NCBI GenBank assembly: GCA_034620365.1 | Contig: JAQGEQ010000046.1 | Location: 1-64,000 of the forward strand | Direction of reading: 5' to 3' | Length of the DNA: 64,000 bases | Source of the DNA: Pegea sp. RAD2-039 | Lineage: Eukaryota; Chordata; Thaliacea; Salpida; Salpidae | Shown: positions 42,837-56,500 of the stretch, one piece after another | How positions within the stretch are numbered: position 1 is the stretch's first letter | Layout: each line of letters begins with the position of its first letter | The notes under the pieces: generated by a model | Seen by the model: only the letters and a program-made list of their open reading frames with translations | Databases searched by the model: none | Told to the model about the DNA's origin: nothing | Made by a program: the position numbers and the translations under genes

Positions 42837-45240
42837 TTATTTTCAAGCTCTGAAAAAAATACTTTTAAGTGAATGATCTTATTTTGAAGAATTAACAAAA
42901 AGTTTTAATGAAAAGTAAAGAATAAAAGCAATTTTCTCAGTTTAATCTTTTACACAGTAAAGAAATACTCGTTTGTAATTTCTTAAAATGATGTTATCGT
43001 CAGTGTAGCTTAGTGTTGAAATGAATGAATGTAAAGATCCAACAAAATCTTTCAAAGACTTCTTTTGATACTTTCCTGAATTAAATCGACTTTCACTAGT
43101 GAGTTTTCTTTCACGCATGAGTCTATTTTTAGGTTAGATTATAGAATGTAGCATTTTCAATCGGCTTATTTTACCTCCTGTGATGATAATGAAGAAATTT
43201 TCAACAACAAGCCTCACTTGAATATTTCAACTTTCTTTGATCTTTTGTAAATTATATGAATTTTTTTCAGAAGATTACTAAGTACCCATTACAAATAGTT
43301 CTAGTGATGATCAGAAGATTTTTTATTGAGATATAACCAGCGGATTATTCAAGGACTGGTAATAATCAGACTCAAAACTGCAGTTCGCGATTCAGACAGA
43401 AGTTCTACAATTTGAAACTTAGTTCAAAAAGACTCTCACCAAAAAATCGACGACTTTTTGTATCTTCGATGACATCACTGACGCTTTGTAAGCTTTCCTC
43501 ATCAGTATTAGGATCAAAATTACATCTAAAGAAGAATAGATGATAACTGGTAAAAGAGGCAATTTGTTCAAACTCACTTTATCACGTGACCCGCATCGTG
43601 GCGTTGACAGCGACCCAAAAAGTCGCATCGCGACTGATCGACAGATATGACGTCACGATGTGTTGTGAATCGAGACAGGTGATCAAAGCCGGCGAATTTT
43701 TCTGAAGGGAAAAATTCAAATGATGACGTCATCACTTCGCGTGAGAACTCACCGTTTTTTACGATTTTGCCAGAAACTGTTCGATGAGGTCTTTGAAGAC
43801 GAGGTGAAGAGGATCGGCGTTTGTATAAAAAAAGAGCCAACAAGATGAAGAGAAAGAAAACAAGAACAGCAGCAGAGAGACATCCGTAGATGGCAAGTCG
43901 AGGGCTAGTTGTTGGTCCAGTTGAATCGAGACAAAGGTGACTGGGACAAGTACGGGTCTGTGAATCAGGACCACGACAAGTGAGATCAAAAGGAGGAATT
44001 TGGTCACAAGTCCTATCTCTCTTTTGTTGACAGTCCCGGTCACATGCTGTCCACTTGGACCAGCTACTCCAACCATCTTTCGCTATAAATAAGCTTCGTT
44101 TAGCGCTTATGACGTAGAAACTTCTCGAACAGCGCGTCACTTGTCGGATTAGTTTTAATCTCATAAACAAAGCTCGATTGTGAGCAGAAAACTAACATGG
44201 ACATAATTTAGAGCAGCTGCGGCTTTGTTGGGGAATTCCAGGGCACTTCCGGCCTCCATTTATTGGTTTTGGTTGGTCACAAGTTCTGGTCCGCTTCCGT
44301 TCTCCAACTCCGCATCGTCCACCACAATCAGACCATGGACTCCATTTGCCCCAACCTCCATCGACTGTGGACAACTGGTCAAATACCTAGTCGAATGTCT
44401 ACCACTTTTACTGACCTCCAACACGGACCACAGCTGTGTGGCTGCTCCGTTTGCCAGCCATGTTGCGGGCCACACAAGTATAGTTACCCGCATCGTACAA
44501 ATCGCGAGTTTGGATGATTAGATCCCCAGAGTGGGTCGTAAAAAGGTTGCCTCCATCTTCTAGTGGACGCCCATTTTTTGTCCATGACACTACAGCGGCA
44601 ATTGAATGAATGAAGTCCAAAGTAAAGAGCGCGCAAACCTTGTGGTAGAGGATGCCCGCTTGGTGGCGAACATTGTAGTTTGAACTCTCGGCCGATTATG
44701 GCGTTTCCACCGGTTGGCTCATGCTCAAAAATCTTCTTCAAATCTATTCAAATGGAAATAATGACAAAAGAAGTAAAGACGCGATAAAGCGACTTACATG
44801 CCACCTCGATAGACGCCCCTCGACTAACCACGTGACCAGCACTGTTCCATGCTTCACACTTACATCGGAATCGAAATCGAGAAAAGAACGCGTCAACTTC
44901 TCGACGTGATACACTCAACGTCAACTTTTTCAACCTGACAAGTTTACAGCTCAGCTCGTGACGTCACATGAGAAGCGCATACTAACGATTCAGCGGTGTG
45001 GTCATTTGACGATTGGTCAGCGACCATCTGCTGTCCATTGCAATTAAAAATGACCCGGTCCGCGCCCTTTACCTCACATTGCAGCTTAGTTGCCCGACCT
45101 TTGATGATGAAGGAATTACGAGGACTCTGAATAAACTCTGGAAGCGATTCCATCTGTAGACGATGAGCAATTGTATGTAAGTCTCGACGACGCGCGCTTA
45201 TCAACAACACTATCCGTTTGTTATTACAAATCATCTTCAT
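42837..45240 (-). CDS. UNC5: UNC5-like Ig/TSP1 receptor with short cytoplasmic tail
   Basis: Single-pass receptor with the netrin-receptor UNC5 ectodomain. Nine phase-consistent exons: from 45153 (or the in-frame ATG at 45240) to 44983, 44798-44924, 44639-44743, 44416-44589, 44197-44364, 43753-44082, 43578-43701, 43440-43525, 42837-42850. They give 432 residues from the Met at 45153. Order: Ig1 (1-99, starting MESLPEFIQSP), Ig2 (100-192, with AGNYTCVARNMAGKRSS), TSP1 (193-248, GGWGKWSPWSDCGGRCG), TSP1 (249-300, WSSWSKWTACDRDC) and TM (311-335). The tail is only about 97 residues, with none of the ZU5, UPA or death domains normal in UNC5, and URB2 leaves no room for them. The last exon (ELEK, stop) is short and its acceptor is inferred. 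The 5' end is unresolved: the extension to 45240 does not look like a signal peptide, so an upstream exon is probably missing. Confidence 0.82.
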
Positions 45241-48200
45241 CTATCGCTGCATAAGATCGGCGGCAAAGTGGCGCCATCAGTAGAGACGTCACCGCCGCCG
45301 ATAAGTAGCAACCGCATCTACAACCACTCTTCAATTTATTTCTTGTTTTGCAAACTATAATCGAGCCCGTTGCCACCCACAACGCGTCGACTTCTCGCAC
45401 AACTATCTGATTGTTTCAAACAATTCACATTCAACTTTACGTTGAGATTCTTAGTTGTTTGAATTTGTGTTAATCCAAATTTTAATGAATGAAAATTGTA
45501 GAACGATTCCAACATCACAAAGAAGTGATTGTTGCTGTGGCATTTGGTTTGAATCGTGTTTCAAACCCATTAAGAATAAAATAAAATTCATAACTGATAT
45601 TCAGACCACTTGACAATAGAAGCAAAAGTTGAAGAAAAATCGTTTTACTTTGAGAGCTCTAAAAGCTTCGGGTGATTTTTTGTCTACTCTTTATTTGTTT
45701 TGCCATTACCACAACATTTGTTTGTATAATTAATACAGAACAGAAAGAATCTAATCTTCTTCTCCCCCATCGCGGCCCTCACTTCTTATCTTGAGTGAAA
45801 TAAACACTTTTAAGGGATACCATGAAAACCTTCTCACGTTGTTTTCAAAAATAAGTGAATAGCTTGAATATTAGAAACGATTTTTATAAAAACGTTTATA
45901 AGCTTGTTCATAAGGATAAAAAAAATGAAAAAAGTTGTAATCACCTCAATTTGATTCTTCAAGTTTTCCAAACCAAAACGTCTACAAAAACCTGTTAAAA
46001 AATCCCTTTTAAAGATTTTATAAAAAAACTAATTTCAAAATCAATTTTATAATTATTTGTTTATAAAAATAAATAATTGTAGAATCGTTCAAAGTTTCAA
46101 AAGTTAATCAATCCAAAAGCAACAGTCAACAACAAACTTTACAAACAACTTGCATACAAATATTTCTTTATAAACTAAAGATGAATAAAAATCAAAGAAA
46201 TCTGTGATAGAACTTCCACAACAAATCTTTCTAACCTCCTCAGTGATCAACAGTGAACTAAGATGCGAAAAAAACAATGAAAGTTATATATCAGAAGGAA
46301 AGCTCTCACTCAAGTTCTCCTTCTTCTCTTCATCTTCTCTTTTTTACTCTTGGGTGGAGACTGGTAGGCGTCATACAGGCGACGTATTGTCGCCTCCACG
46401 AGTGGTTGATCAGTCGAACATCGAAAGAAGCCAATAAATAAAAAAAGAAATGTGAAGATAGATAAAAACTTGCCCATATCATTTCGTCTTCGGTCAAATG
46501 TTGTTTTTGTCTATTTTTACCTAATCTTTTCAAAGTTGGAAGTTTTTCCCTCTAAATCTTCTATGTCATCAAATAATGACTATGGAACTCATACAGCAAT
46601 AAATATATAAATCTGAGGAAATGTTGTCCATATGTTACCCTTGAAACATTACCGAGTCTTTAAAAATGACAAGTTTTCGTTGTTGCTCATTTAGAATCTT
46701 GTCAAAAAATTAACAAATTGATGAAAATAGTTTGAGACAAACAAGTCAAAAAAAAATTCAATTTAAAATTAATATAAATTATCTAGAATCTTCATCGGCT
46801 TCTTAGTAATTATGGAATCAGTCTTAGCCTTTTCTTTAATGTAAAATTTCATGTAATTAATATGCCAAGCAAGTGCTTTGATATCTTATCTTTCCGACAT
46901 TTCCTATTTTATTAAATTTTTTCTTTCATCAAACATTTGGTTTGTAATTAACGAGCCGACTACTGAACATCAATTTTATGTTTTGAAAAATTGAGATAAA
47001 AATTAATTTTAAAAATACAAGTAGAATTGAAAATAAGGATGTTTAGATAACTTGGCAGTTTCTAAATTTTTTTCAAATCTTATCGTTTTAAATCTGTAAG
47101 ATTTCAAATCTGATACAAAATAGTTTACGAGGTTTATTTTTATTTAAACTTTCAAAAGTTATTTTAAATATATCTCAAAGTCATTTTTATCATCACTAAA
47201 ATCAAATTTTACTTCTCTTAAATTTAAACATAAATAAATAAAACCTAAAAAAGAATTAGTAATTTACAGAATCTTTTAAAAGTGATTTAATTTGGTTGTT
47301 GAGTTATAAGAGTAAGCAAGACCCTCATAAAGCAAAAAAAACTTATTCAATTATTTGCTTGATGTCAGTAACTGGTTGCACGAGCTCTCCACTTTAATAA
47401 AATCCCAAGACAGTTTAATTCTCAAGGAAAAGCAGAAACAATTCCAACCTTTCACTCTATATTAACTTTGATGTTCAATCAAGCGTACAGATGTAATGAT
47501 GAGATTATGATGACGTCACATACCACCACGTTAGCGCCACCTAACTAAAGTTAGTGAAAGATTTCAGTGTTGCAGTCTCATGATACTATCTGAAGCTTGT
47601 TCGAATTATTCGACTATTATAGAAACAAAAGTGGATTAACTTTCTAGCGAACCCCATCAGCTAACAACAGTCATTTGTATGCAGGATAATCCTTTAACCA
47701 CAGTATTTATGTATTGATACATAAGTTCAAAATGAAATCAGGTTGCTGCTGAATATGAAGTGAAATAAGGAAATTACTGACTACAAGCAGTAGATGACAA
47801 CCATTTTCATTTGCAGTTTCCTCGCTCGCGAACCATTTAGTATTGTCAATCAAAAAAGAAGGGCGCCATGCTCAGGGAAAGCTTCGCCCAAGCAAACCAT
47901 CTCAATTGCTCCTCTCATGAAGCTCTTATTTTATGATTCGAATGATATTTGTGATCGTTCAGTAGACAGTAGACATCCAGCTCAATAAAACCCCCAACAT
48001 GCTTATCTAAACAATATTTGTTGTATCGCTGAAGAACTCATTTATTTTCCTGCAACTGAAGAAATATTTATTATTTTGATGTTAATATGAACAAGTTTTT
48101 AAAAAATCAATTATAGAAATTACTTTTAACAAAATCATATTTTTAAGTTTTAGCGAAAAGCTTATTCTTAAAAAATTTAATTTAATTCTAAATAAACATA

Positions 48201-50462
48201 TTCTGACTTTTTATTGATTCAAATAGATTTTTTATTTATTCATTAAATTTTTATTAAAAATATTGATAAAGCTTAAAAATCGAGTAAATTTTTTTATTTT
48301 ATTTTCATACTTTAAACTTTTCATCTTAAATATTTAAACTTTCATAATTTTATTTATAGAAATTTTTATGAAAAAGTTTTAGATAAAATCTGAACTGTTA
48401 TTTTCAATCTTCATGTAACTATCGACAAATTTTCAATTTATTCGCTAACTTTAAAACTTTCCATCAAATAAAAACCTTTAATTTTCTTCACAGTATTTTA
48501 TTTTCATTTTTTCAATCTGCCTTAATTTTCATTCCAATATCTTATCTTAATATTTTCACAAAAAACTCATACATCATTTGTAAACTTATTTTTGTGATAA
48601 CAAAATTTAGTTTTTTTTTTATTTACAAACAGGTCACACAATAAGATCAAATTATCAAAATACTTCGAACTTTTCTACAAAGTGACTACAAAGTGAGTGT
48701 TTCATGCCAACTGTCAACCAAAATTTAATATGAAACTTCCCTCTAGACTGTAGTAGACATAGTTAATTAAACAAATTCGACAAAACCACTCCGGTATAAT
48801 TAGTAGTTTATTGATTAATTTATTCTAACAAATATATTTTAATAACTTCTTGTGGTTTATTTAATTATGTAAAAAGTACAAACAAATTTAGATGAAAGAG
48901 TTGCTCGTGTGATTTATGTTACTTGAATATCGTAATTGAACATGTTCTTATTTGCAAAGAAAATCTTATTCGTAAGTCTTTAAAATTCTTTAGATTACGA
49001 TTTAAATAAGATGAAAATTCATTTTTACAAAATTGAGTTAAAAATTATATTAGTAAATGTCAGAATTATTATCTTATTTATTTCATATGTAGAAAAATTA
49101 AAAATATTTTAATGAGAAAATTTCAAATTTGTTTTTTTTTGAATGTCGAATTTCTTTTGAGAAAATTATATTTTTAGAAAAACTTTGTAATTATCGTTTC
49201 AGAATAAAAAATGTTTTTAATGAGAGTGAAAATCACAAGTTGATTGTTTTTATGGGAATTTGTTGTTTACTTGAAGATAGGTCGTCGTTTTAAGTAATCA
49301 AATTATTTGATTGTCAAAAAAAAAGAAAATTTTCTCGAATAATGATTTATCAATTTCTGATCTGAGCTCTTCACAACAAACTACTTCAAATATCTCATCA
49401 CTTCTAATCTTTCAAACATTATTTTAAAACTCTTTAAGACTAACAATTGAGTCTCAAAAACATGATTGGTCATCAACAGGTCAATTTTTATTGACGCGAA
49501 ACGAAATCGTCCAATCGTCTTGTTGGTCATTTGAATAATTGGAAATTAAATTTTGTTATTTAAAATTTCACAGAATTGATTACATTATCAAAAATTAATT
49601 TCATTAATAAACAAACTGATCAGAAAAAAGCGATAAACAAACTAGAGAAAGCGACCTGTCAAGAAGTTGCTGCAAACATCTGAACAAAACAAATAAATTA
49701 TTTCAATTCAAACTTCCTCATAAAGATGGTTGTAGTGCAGATCGGGAAGTAGTATTTGTGAAAACCACTAATAGTGAGAAAGTATAAATGGAATAAATTA
49801 TAATTTGCAAAATCAATCAAATCACGAAACAAAATGAAAAGAAGCTTCAAAACAACACTGCTAATCGAAAACTACTTCAAACTCTTGAATATATAAATGA
49901 TGACCGGATAAGTGATTAGATGGAAAGGTTTGTTGGTCTGTGGTTAGGGGTTGGGTGGAAAAGCACCAACAGAAGTACCAGCTACTGGTGGATGCTGGTG
50001 AATATGGCTGATTGGATGGATTTAGTTCAATAACCGCTTCAAGTAAAAGAGTTGAGAAAAGAAACGAAGATACAGTGAAGTGCAAACTGGTTGAAATACA
50101 AACTCATCATATAGTTCATTTGAAGCCTAGCTGCAACCAGCAGCCTTTGTACCAACCAACCAATTTACCAACTAATTATGTTGCTGGTGGAAATAGTTGA
50201 TAAAATCAGCCATAAAATAACAATTAAAAAACAGAAAAATATATAAAAGGCTTATTCACTTGATTTGAAAGAAGGTTCGCGGCGGGAGTTAACTGACAAG
50301 CGCCAACTAGCGGCTTCTTTTACTTCAAGTGATACAAATAAAATGGCGCAAAAAAATAAAGGCCAGGTAGCTGCTAAATGAAGACAAGAAGCTGCTTGCT
50401 TTTGCATAGGTGCTACTAGATGACAGGGAGAAGAAAAAATGAGATCATCTTATTCACGAGAT
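45241..50462. other. Intergenic DNA between UNC5-like and IPMK genes
   Basis: About 5.2 kb, mostly AT-rich. It probably contains the UNC5-like promoter and missing first exon, and the IPMK 3' UTR at the right end. Noted inside are a GC-rich hairpin (46354-46399) and one TGACGTCA (47511-47518) in a GC-richer patch at about 47.5-47.6 kb that could be promoter sequence. The open frames at 47794-47988 and 49861-50085 lack family features. Confidence 0.45.
46354..46399. repeat. GC-rich hairpin
   Basis: AGGCGAC (46377-46383) and GTCGCCT (46389-46395) form a perfect 7-bp stem with a 5-nt loop. GTGG (46354-46357) can pair with CCAC (46396-46399), closing a larger bulged stem. It stands out from the surrounding AT-rich DNA. 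Function is unknown; a promoter or 5' UTR structure of the UNC5-like gene is one possibility. Confidence 0.45.
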
Positions 50463-53400
50463 TCAAAGAAGCTGAAGGACTTCTCGGAAATAACGAATCA
50501 AATTTTGTAATCCGTAGATGTAGTTATCATCACGTTTCTGTTCTTCATACACGTGTGCAAAATCAATCATTCTGCAAGAAATCAGCGATAGTGACGTCAT
50601 TAGAAGTGACGTCATCAGCACCAACCTGACGTCAACGATGCTGGGTGGGAAGCGATATTTAGAGTAACTGGAAGCTGACTCCTGTATGCGACGACTGAGC
50701 GAAAGAACAAACTTGTTGGAAGCGTCACCTCGTGTTTCCGCCTCACTCGAGTAACTGTCATCAAACAAATGAAAGATCCACAAACAAGAAGATGCAAAAA
50801 CTGACCCAGACTCGAGACCAGCTGATTGTGGACGTTGTCGGGAAGGTTGTTTATCGACCACCACTGCTGCTGGCTCCTCACCACCTTCTGCAAAGATCAA
50901 ACGAGTTAGGATGGGACGAAGGACGCGCGATGGGATGGCATGAAAATGAAAAAGTAGCAGCAGGCGGTTGAAGCGACGTGGAAAAGGGGCACTGACCCGT
51001 CGTTGTGGGGGCTTGAGGGGTAGTGTTGATGAAGCTGTTGACCGCGTGCAAGTAGTTGTCAGGTTGCGCAGATGACGTCATCTTGCGCAGCTTCGAGTCC
51101 TCGTCGGAGTCGGAAGAAGGATCGAGAAACTCTCCTTCGTAGATGAAGAGAAGCGATGACGCATAAAACTGGAATCTGCCGGCCAACAACAACGGGTCAG
51201 CAGGAAGTGACGAGGTGTGGTTGTCATGACAACCAGCTCGATCAACGTGACGTCACAGCAGCAGCATGGAGTAGAGTCACGTGACCGGCAGCAAACAAAT
51301 TGGCAACAAAATAGAGAAACGAGCAGTTGGCAGGCAGCTGTCACGAGCATTAGTGACGTCATCATCGGGTTCTTCTCCTTAGTTGACCACGAGGAGTATG
51401 ATCACGTGGTTTGTGGCAAATAAAAACATGAAAATAGACAATTATGGAGCAACACCAACCTGGTTTGAGACTCAAACCAGCTGAGAATCATCTCGAGTCT
51501 TTGAATGAACGCTTTGACGATATACTTCTTCCAGGCCAAATTACCAGATAAAAAAACATGTAGACCTGAAAGCAACAATAGAAACATCTGGAATAACAAT
51601 CGAAACAACTGGAATAACAATTGAAAGAAACATGGGTGTCTATGTATTTGTCAGTTTTATTGAAATAAATGTTCGGAATGAAGTTCACAAGTGACATGCG
51701 GTAAGATAATTGAACTAAAAGTGGATTTGATGAAAGTGAAACTGGTAGTGGTGGTGGGGGAAGTATTTTACAAATTAAAAGTCTCTGAAACTTTTGATAA
51801 GAAACTAAAATATCGATTTCAAAAAAATCAATTGAAGGAAATAGTTGGGAACCTTCATGAATTCCATCTATTGATAGAGATCGACCATAATGCTTATCAT
51901 AAAAGATTGCTTCATTTGTCGTCATTCGAGAGATCTGTTGTAAAAAAGTGATGACGTATGAACAGTAGATGATGATTGATAACTAACCCTCATTCCAAGC
52001 AGTTGAAAGCCGATCTGCGAAAGAGGAGGATACTTAGAGATCTCAGCTTCTCGTTTGTGAGCATCCGCTCCTGGATCATAAGACACACGTCCAATCTTAA
52101 TGTCGAGAATCGAAGGATTACGAAAACGACGACAAACATCTTCTAATTTCAAGTAGCTGTCTGTAAAGTTGACACAAGCGAATGAAAGTGACCAGCAAGC
52201 CAGTGTGGACCACTTACATAGTGGACAGTTGTCCGCTTCGGTTTCTGGGTCAATTATAGGAGGAGACCAGACTCCAAGTAGTTTTGGGAGAAAAGGGCGA
52301 AGGGTAATAAGGACAGGGTCACTACAGGTGGGACTGAAAGCTCGTTCATAAAAACTTTTCTCACGTTCCCCTCTTGGAGGAGGTTGAAGAGGTTTCATGA
52401 TGGAACCATCGCAGTGTTGAAGCATTCCTGGGTTGAACAGCAGCTGTTAGTTAACTTGCTTCACGTCAAACCTACAAACTTTGTCGAAATGTTGAAAAAG
52501 AAATATCACAAAAGGAAAAGTAAACAATGACTGGCTTTTGTGTGGATTTCAGCACCCTATACAAGATTAATCTTCAAAGAAATCTCGAAATGATGACGTA
52601 GAAGTGATGTGATCAGGTTGAGGCTTGTTATTTGTAACAAAAGCAATCATAATCGACCAATCACATTAACTTACATTATGATGAATAATAGATTAGTTTG
52701 TGGGAGAGTTTGCTGAAAACATCCAGCTTTTAATAAATTAATCATCTTTAACAGATTTAGTTAATACTTTGTGATAGTTACATTAAGATAAACATTTGAA
52801 ATTTTTCAAAAAAAAAGTAAATGAGAAAAATTGTCGACAAAAATGTCTTCAAAACAAAAGTGCACTAAAAAGATTGTAAGAAAGTACAAATATGATGTAA
52901 ATCAAACCTACATTAAAATCAATAAACAGTTCACACAAGAGAGAAGACATATTTACAAATTTCTCAACTTAAATCTACTTAAGATGTAAAATGAAAGTTC
53001 AAGAAAAATTTATATCGAATACTTATCACAGCTTTACAAATTAAAGTAGAAACTAAAACATACAATTAGAAAATTGTTTACATTAAATTCATTCACCTTT
53101 TAATTTAGAAAACTAGAAAAAAAATTTAAATCAGAAACGTGATAAGATTAAAGTGAAAAGAGCTGACCTATTCCAAGGCGACCCTTCCCATACCGGTGGC
53201 CAGCAACTTGGTGAGCAAGAGGACGGCAACCTTTAGGCAAAGGAGGGTTATTGGATAAGCCAGAATCAGGAATTGCCTGATTCCCATCTATTTTACTATC
53301 TGGTGAAAAAATAAGCCTTTACAAAAATAGTTTTTAAACTTATAACGCTAGAATATTAAATATTAATAAACAAATAACTAAATTTTTAAGTTCAAAATTT

Positions 53401-53565
53401 GTTGACAGTTGTTAAAAACATTTGATAAATAATTTACATATTTATGATTGATATGACCTGTTCAGTAAAATAAAGAATATTAATAAACGTTTTACCTGAT
53501 TCCGAGCAAATCTCTTTTCCAAGAGTCTCATTATTAGACCCATGTACTTCAAAAGAACCAGACAT
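50463..53565 (-). CDS. IPMK: Inositol polyphosphate multikinase
   Basis: Inositol phosphate kinase making IP4/IP5 from IP3 and phosphorylating PIP2; acts in nucleus and cytoplasm. Ten phase-consistent exons: 53496-53565, 53168-53299, 52218-52427, 51988-52160, 51853-51934, 51460-51565, 50997-51175, 50806-50887, 50626-50754, 50463-50571. They give 423 residues (human 416). Conserved blocks in order: LAHQVAGHRYGK, PLQPPPRGEREKSFYE, YLKLEDV, the inositol-binding PxxxDxKxG motif (PSILDIKIG, 153-161), ISKYPPL, HYGRSLS, ILSWFES, SSLLFIYEG (264-272) and the catalytic IDF block (RMIDFAHVY, 388-396). Three introns (57, 51 and 54 bp) are multiples of three without stops and would translate if unspliced. 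I removed them because splice consensus and family alignment both improve. The 54-bp intron at 50572-50625 carries two TGACGTCA copies. Confidence 0.95.
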
Positions 53566-56500
53566 AGGCGATATCAAATTGTTATTAAGTAAAATCAACT
53601 AATAAAATTAATATGACGAATTATTACATGAATAAAAGTATAACAATTTAGAAAAATATAAAAGTAAACTTAAATCTCATAAAATGTTTTTAACTTATAG
53701 AAATTGAATAGTAGTTTAAAAATATACATCTTCTATAGAGCTTGAAAAAACATATTTTTCACATTTAATAGTTTTTTATACAAGCTTGTCCTCATTAAAT
53801 GTACTTCAACCTATTCAGTTATAAGCATATCATGAATATAATAACTTATATCTTTATTATATTTGAAATGTTATGAATATTTTATGCTAATATAATGTCA
53901 CATTAAAACTTATTTCAATCAGTAAAGAAAATTCTAATAAATTGCTATAAAGATATATATTATTAGATAATATTTGTTCCAATTAAATGTAGAAAACATA
54001 TTAAAAATAGTGTAAGTTCAAAGTAGATGTTTTTGTTTTGAAATCTCATGTTAATAGTTCAATCAGATTTATTGGTTATTACTTTGTGTTTTATCAAAAT
54101 TTAACAAATCTTTTAGAAGATTTTATGATTAACTTGATTATTAACATTTCTTTGATATTTAAAATTTAAGAAGTTTTAATACATCAAAATGACAAGAAGA
54201 TAATTTTTGCTATTAATTAACAACAAAGTAAAAGTTAGTTACATAGAAGCAGCCAATAATTTATATCAATAATATAATTTTTTAAAATCAATTATAATGC
54301 AAGTTGGTATAATCACAAGCATTTAGTTAATCACAATACTATAAATTAAAAAATAGGAACAAAATAAAATAATAGAAAATAAATTAACAAAATATTGACA
54401 AAAATACCTTAAAAATCGATGGATACATAAAATACTAAAGTTCACATGACAAAATAATTGTTTTAAAAAATTCATTCATATAAACAATCATAAACCAAAT
54501 TTCAAAAAACAAAATAACATCAGATAAATGACAATTTAAAATGTTTGTTTAGAACATTATGACAAACTTGTTTGTTATTTCCTTAAAAAATAACTACATT
54601 CATATTTACCAATAAATAAAACCAATTTTTGAATTTTTATAAACTCGCCACTAAACATCAAGTTTAATTTCTAAAAATAATATTTTTTGATGTGTGTTCT
54701 AAATATTAACCAGTTTTTTATGCAATAAAGATTTGCTAAAAAAATGTATTGCCAAGTGTAGTTACTAATTATTTTTTAAAATGATAAAAATTTGGCAAAA
54801 AATCACAAATAAAATAACTTTTAAAAAGTTTACTTATTTGTAAACAATAAATCTAAAATAACTATTTAAAAAATACTAAATAAGATGCAGCTGAAAATGC
54901 TTGAAGTAAAATAGACTTTGAATTTTACCATCCACTAGTTGCTGGTCAGTGGCAAGTGTTCACACATTAACGTAAAGACCGGCAAGCAGCAAAATATATG
55001 ATGAGGGCGGAAGTAGGTGGGTAGCTATAAACCTACATTACGCAGTCAAGCGTGTTACTCAAAATATTAAATAATGTTTACCTTTTCTGTTCTCTTATTA
55101 TATTGCAAGCTACAATAAAAAAAGTGAAGCTAACTGAATAATAATTAACTAAAATCATAAATAAAACTTTTTTTTAAACGTCCTGTGAATTTAGTACTTA
55201 TATACATAAAGATTAAAAAATTCTCCTAAAGATTGATTTGTATGATTACGTCAACAAAACTTTTTTTTTCTCATACTTTGTCAAGACTATCCAAACAATG
55301 TAAATTTTTGTTTGTTATTCCAGGTTTAAAAGTATACTTTTTAGACTAAAGATTGCTTTGAGTATTAAAAAAATATCAAGAAAGATTGGTTTTCAGGTTC
55401 AATAAAAAGAGCTTAGTTATAAGATATTATTTAAGCATCCAAACAATTAGTTCTAATTAAAATGCATTAAAACAGTTTATATGAATCAATTTAGGTGTAA
55501 TCAAATATTCTAGCAAGATATAAGTTTGTTAGAAAAATGCAATATATAGTTTATTTTTATATTATTTACACAATAGTTTAAAATGGCTGCTATGTTCTAT
55601 AAACTTATATATAAGAAAAACAAAAAGACATCACTTAAAGCTTTAATGTAATTTAAAACTAAAGAATAAATGTATTATGTATTTCACCAAACCACAATTC
55701 TATGTTTTGTAAACTTTTTTGGAGATTAACCTGGAAAAACAACCGAAAGAGCTTGAAAACAACCTCTCTTTAAAAAAACAGCTTATATAATAAAAATATA
55801 TGAACTTTCATTAGAAGCTGGAACTTCTACTTTCCTACGAATTCATACTGTATCAAGTATAAACTGTTTTTGAGCTCATGACAAAATATAAAATCTAAAA
55901 AGAATTTCTATGCACAAATGTGTCACAATTAACAGTGAGCTTTATTTAATAACATTATTCATAATTAATCAGCTGCAGAATAACAATTGTGGAGTAATGC
56001 AAACTCTATCACATCAAATGATTTATGTTAAAATAGAAATTATTCAAAGCATTATTAGGTCAACATCTATTTTTAATCTTAACTCATGTTTTCACTAAAA
56101 ATAGTTTTTTTTCAAAAAAATAAAAATATTTTGCTCTTTAAGGTAAATCTAAAGTTAATGAAAGATGTCTAGTTTTTCAACTAATAAAAACTAGTAAAGC
56201 TTTTATACTTATCTACTTCTCAAAAGATAAATGAACTTTTAAGGTTGAAAAATGAATGCTTTTTTTCGTCTCAAGTAAATTTTCTTTCAGTAAAAGATTA
56301 TTTAAAACCTCAAGAAGCTTTCTTTTTACCAAATTCCCCACAGACTTAATAACCACCTCAATATAAGGATATGTTATGAGGAGCTCAGAATAGTTGTTTC
56401 AGCTAGCAATAGATGACATCATTTTGAGGAAATTACTGCTTGTTAATAAACTTTCCATATAAAATTAACAGAATGGAGAATTTTTGTAAATGAAAAAACT

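Noticed and set aside
49861..50085. 74-codon minus-strand frame with a hydrophobic start
   Set aside because: Looks like 3' UTR or intergenic DNA of IPMK, with a low-complexity Ser/Thr/Pro stretch and no homologue recognised.
52161..52217. Reading IPMK 52160-52218 as continuous coding sequence
   Set aside because: The inserted 19 residues are absent from the family and are bounded by GTAAGT and TTTACAG, so a 57-bp intron is preferred.
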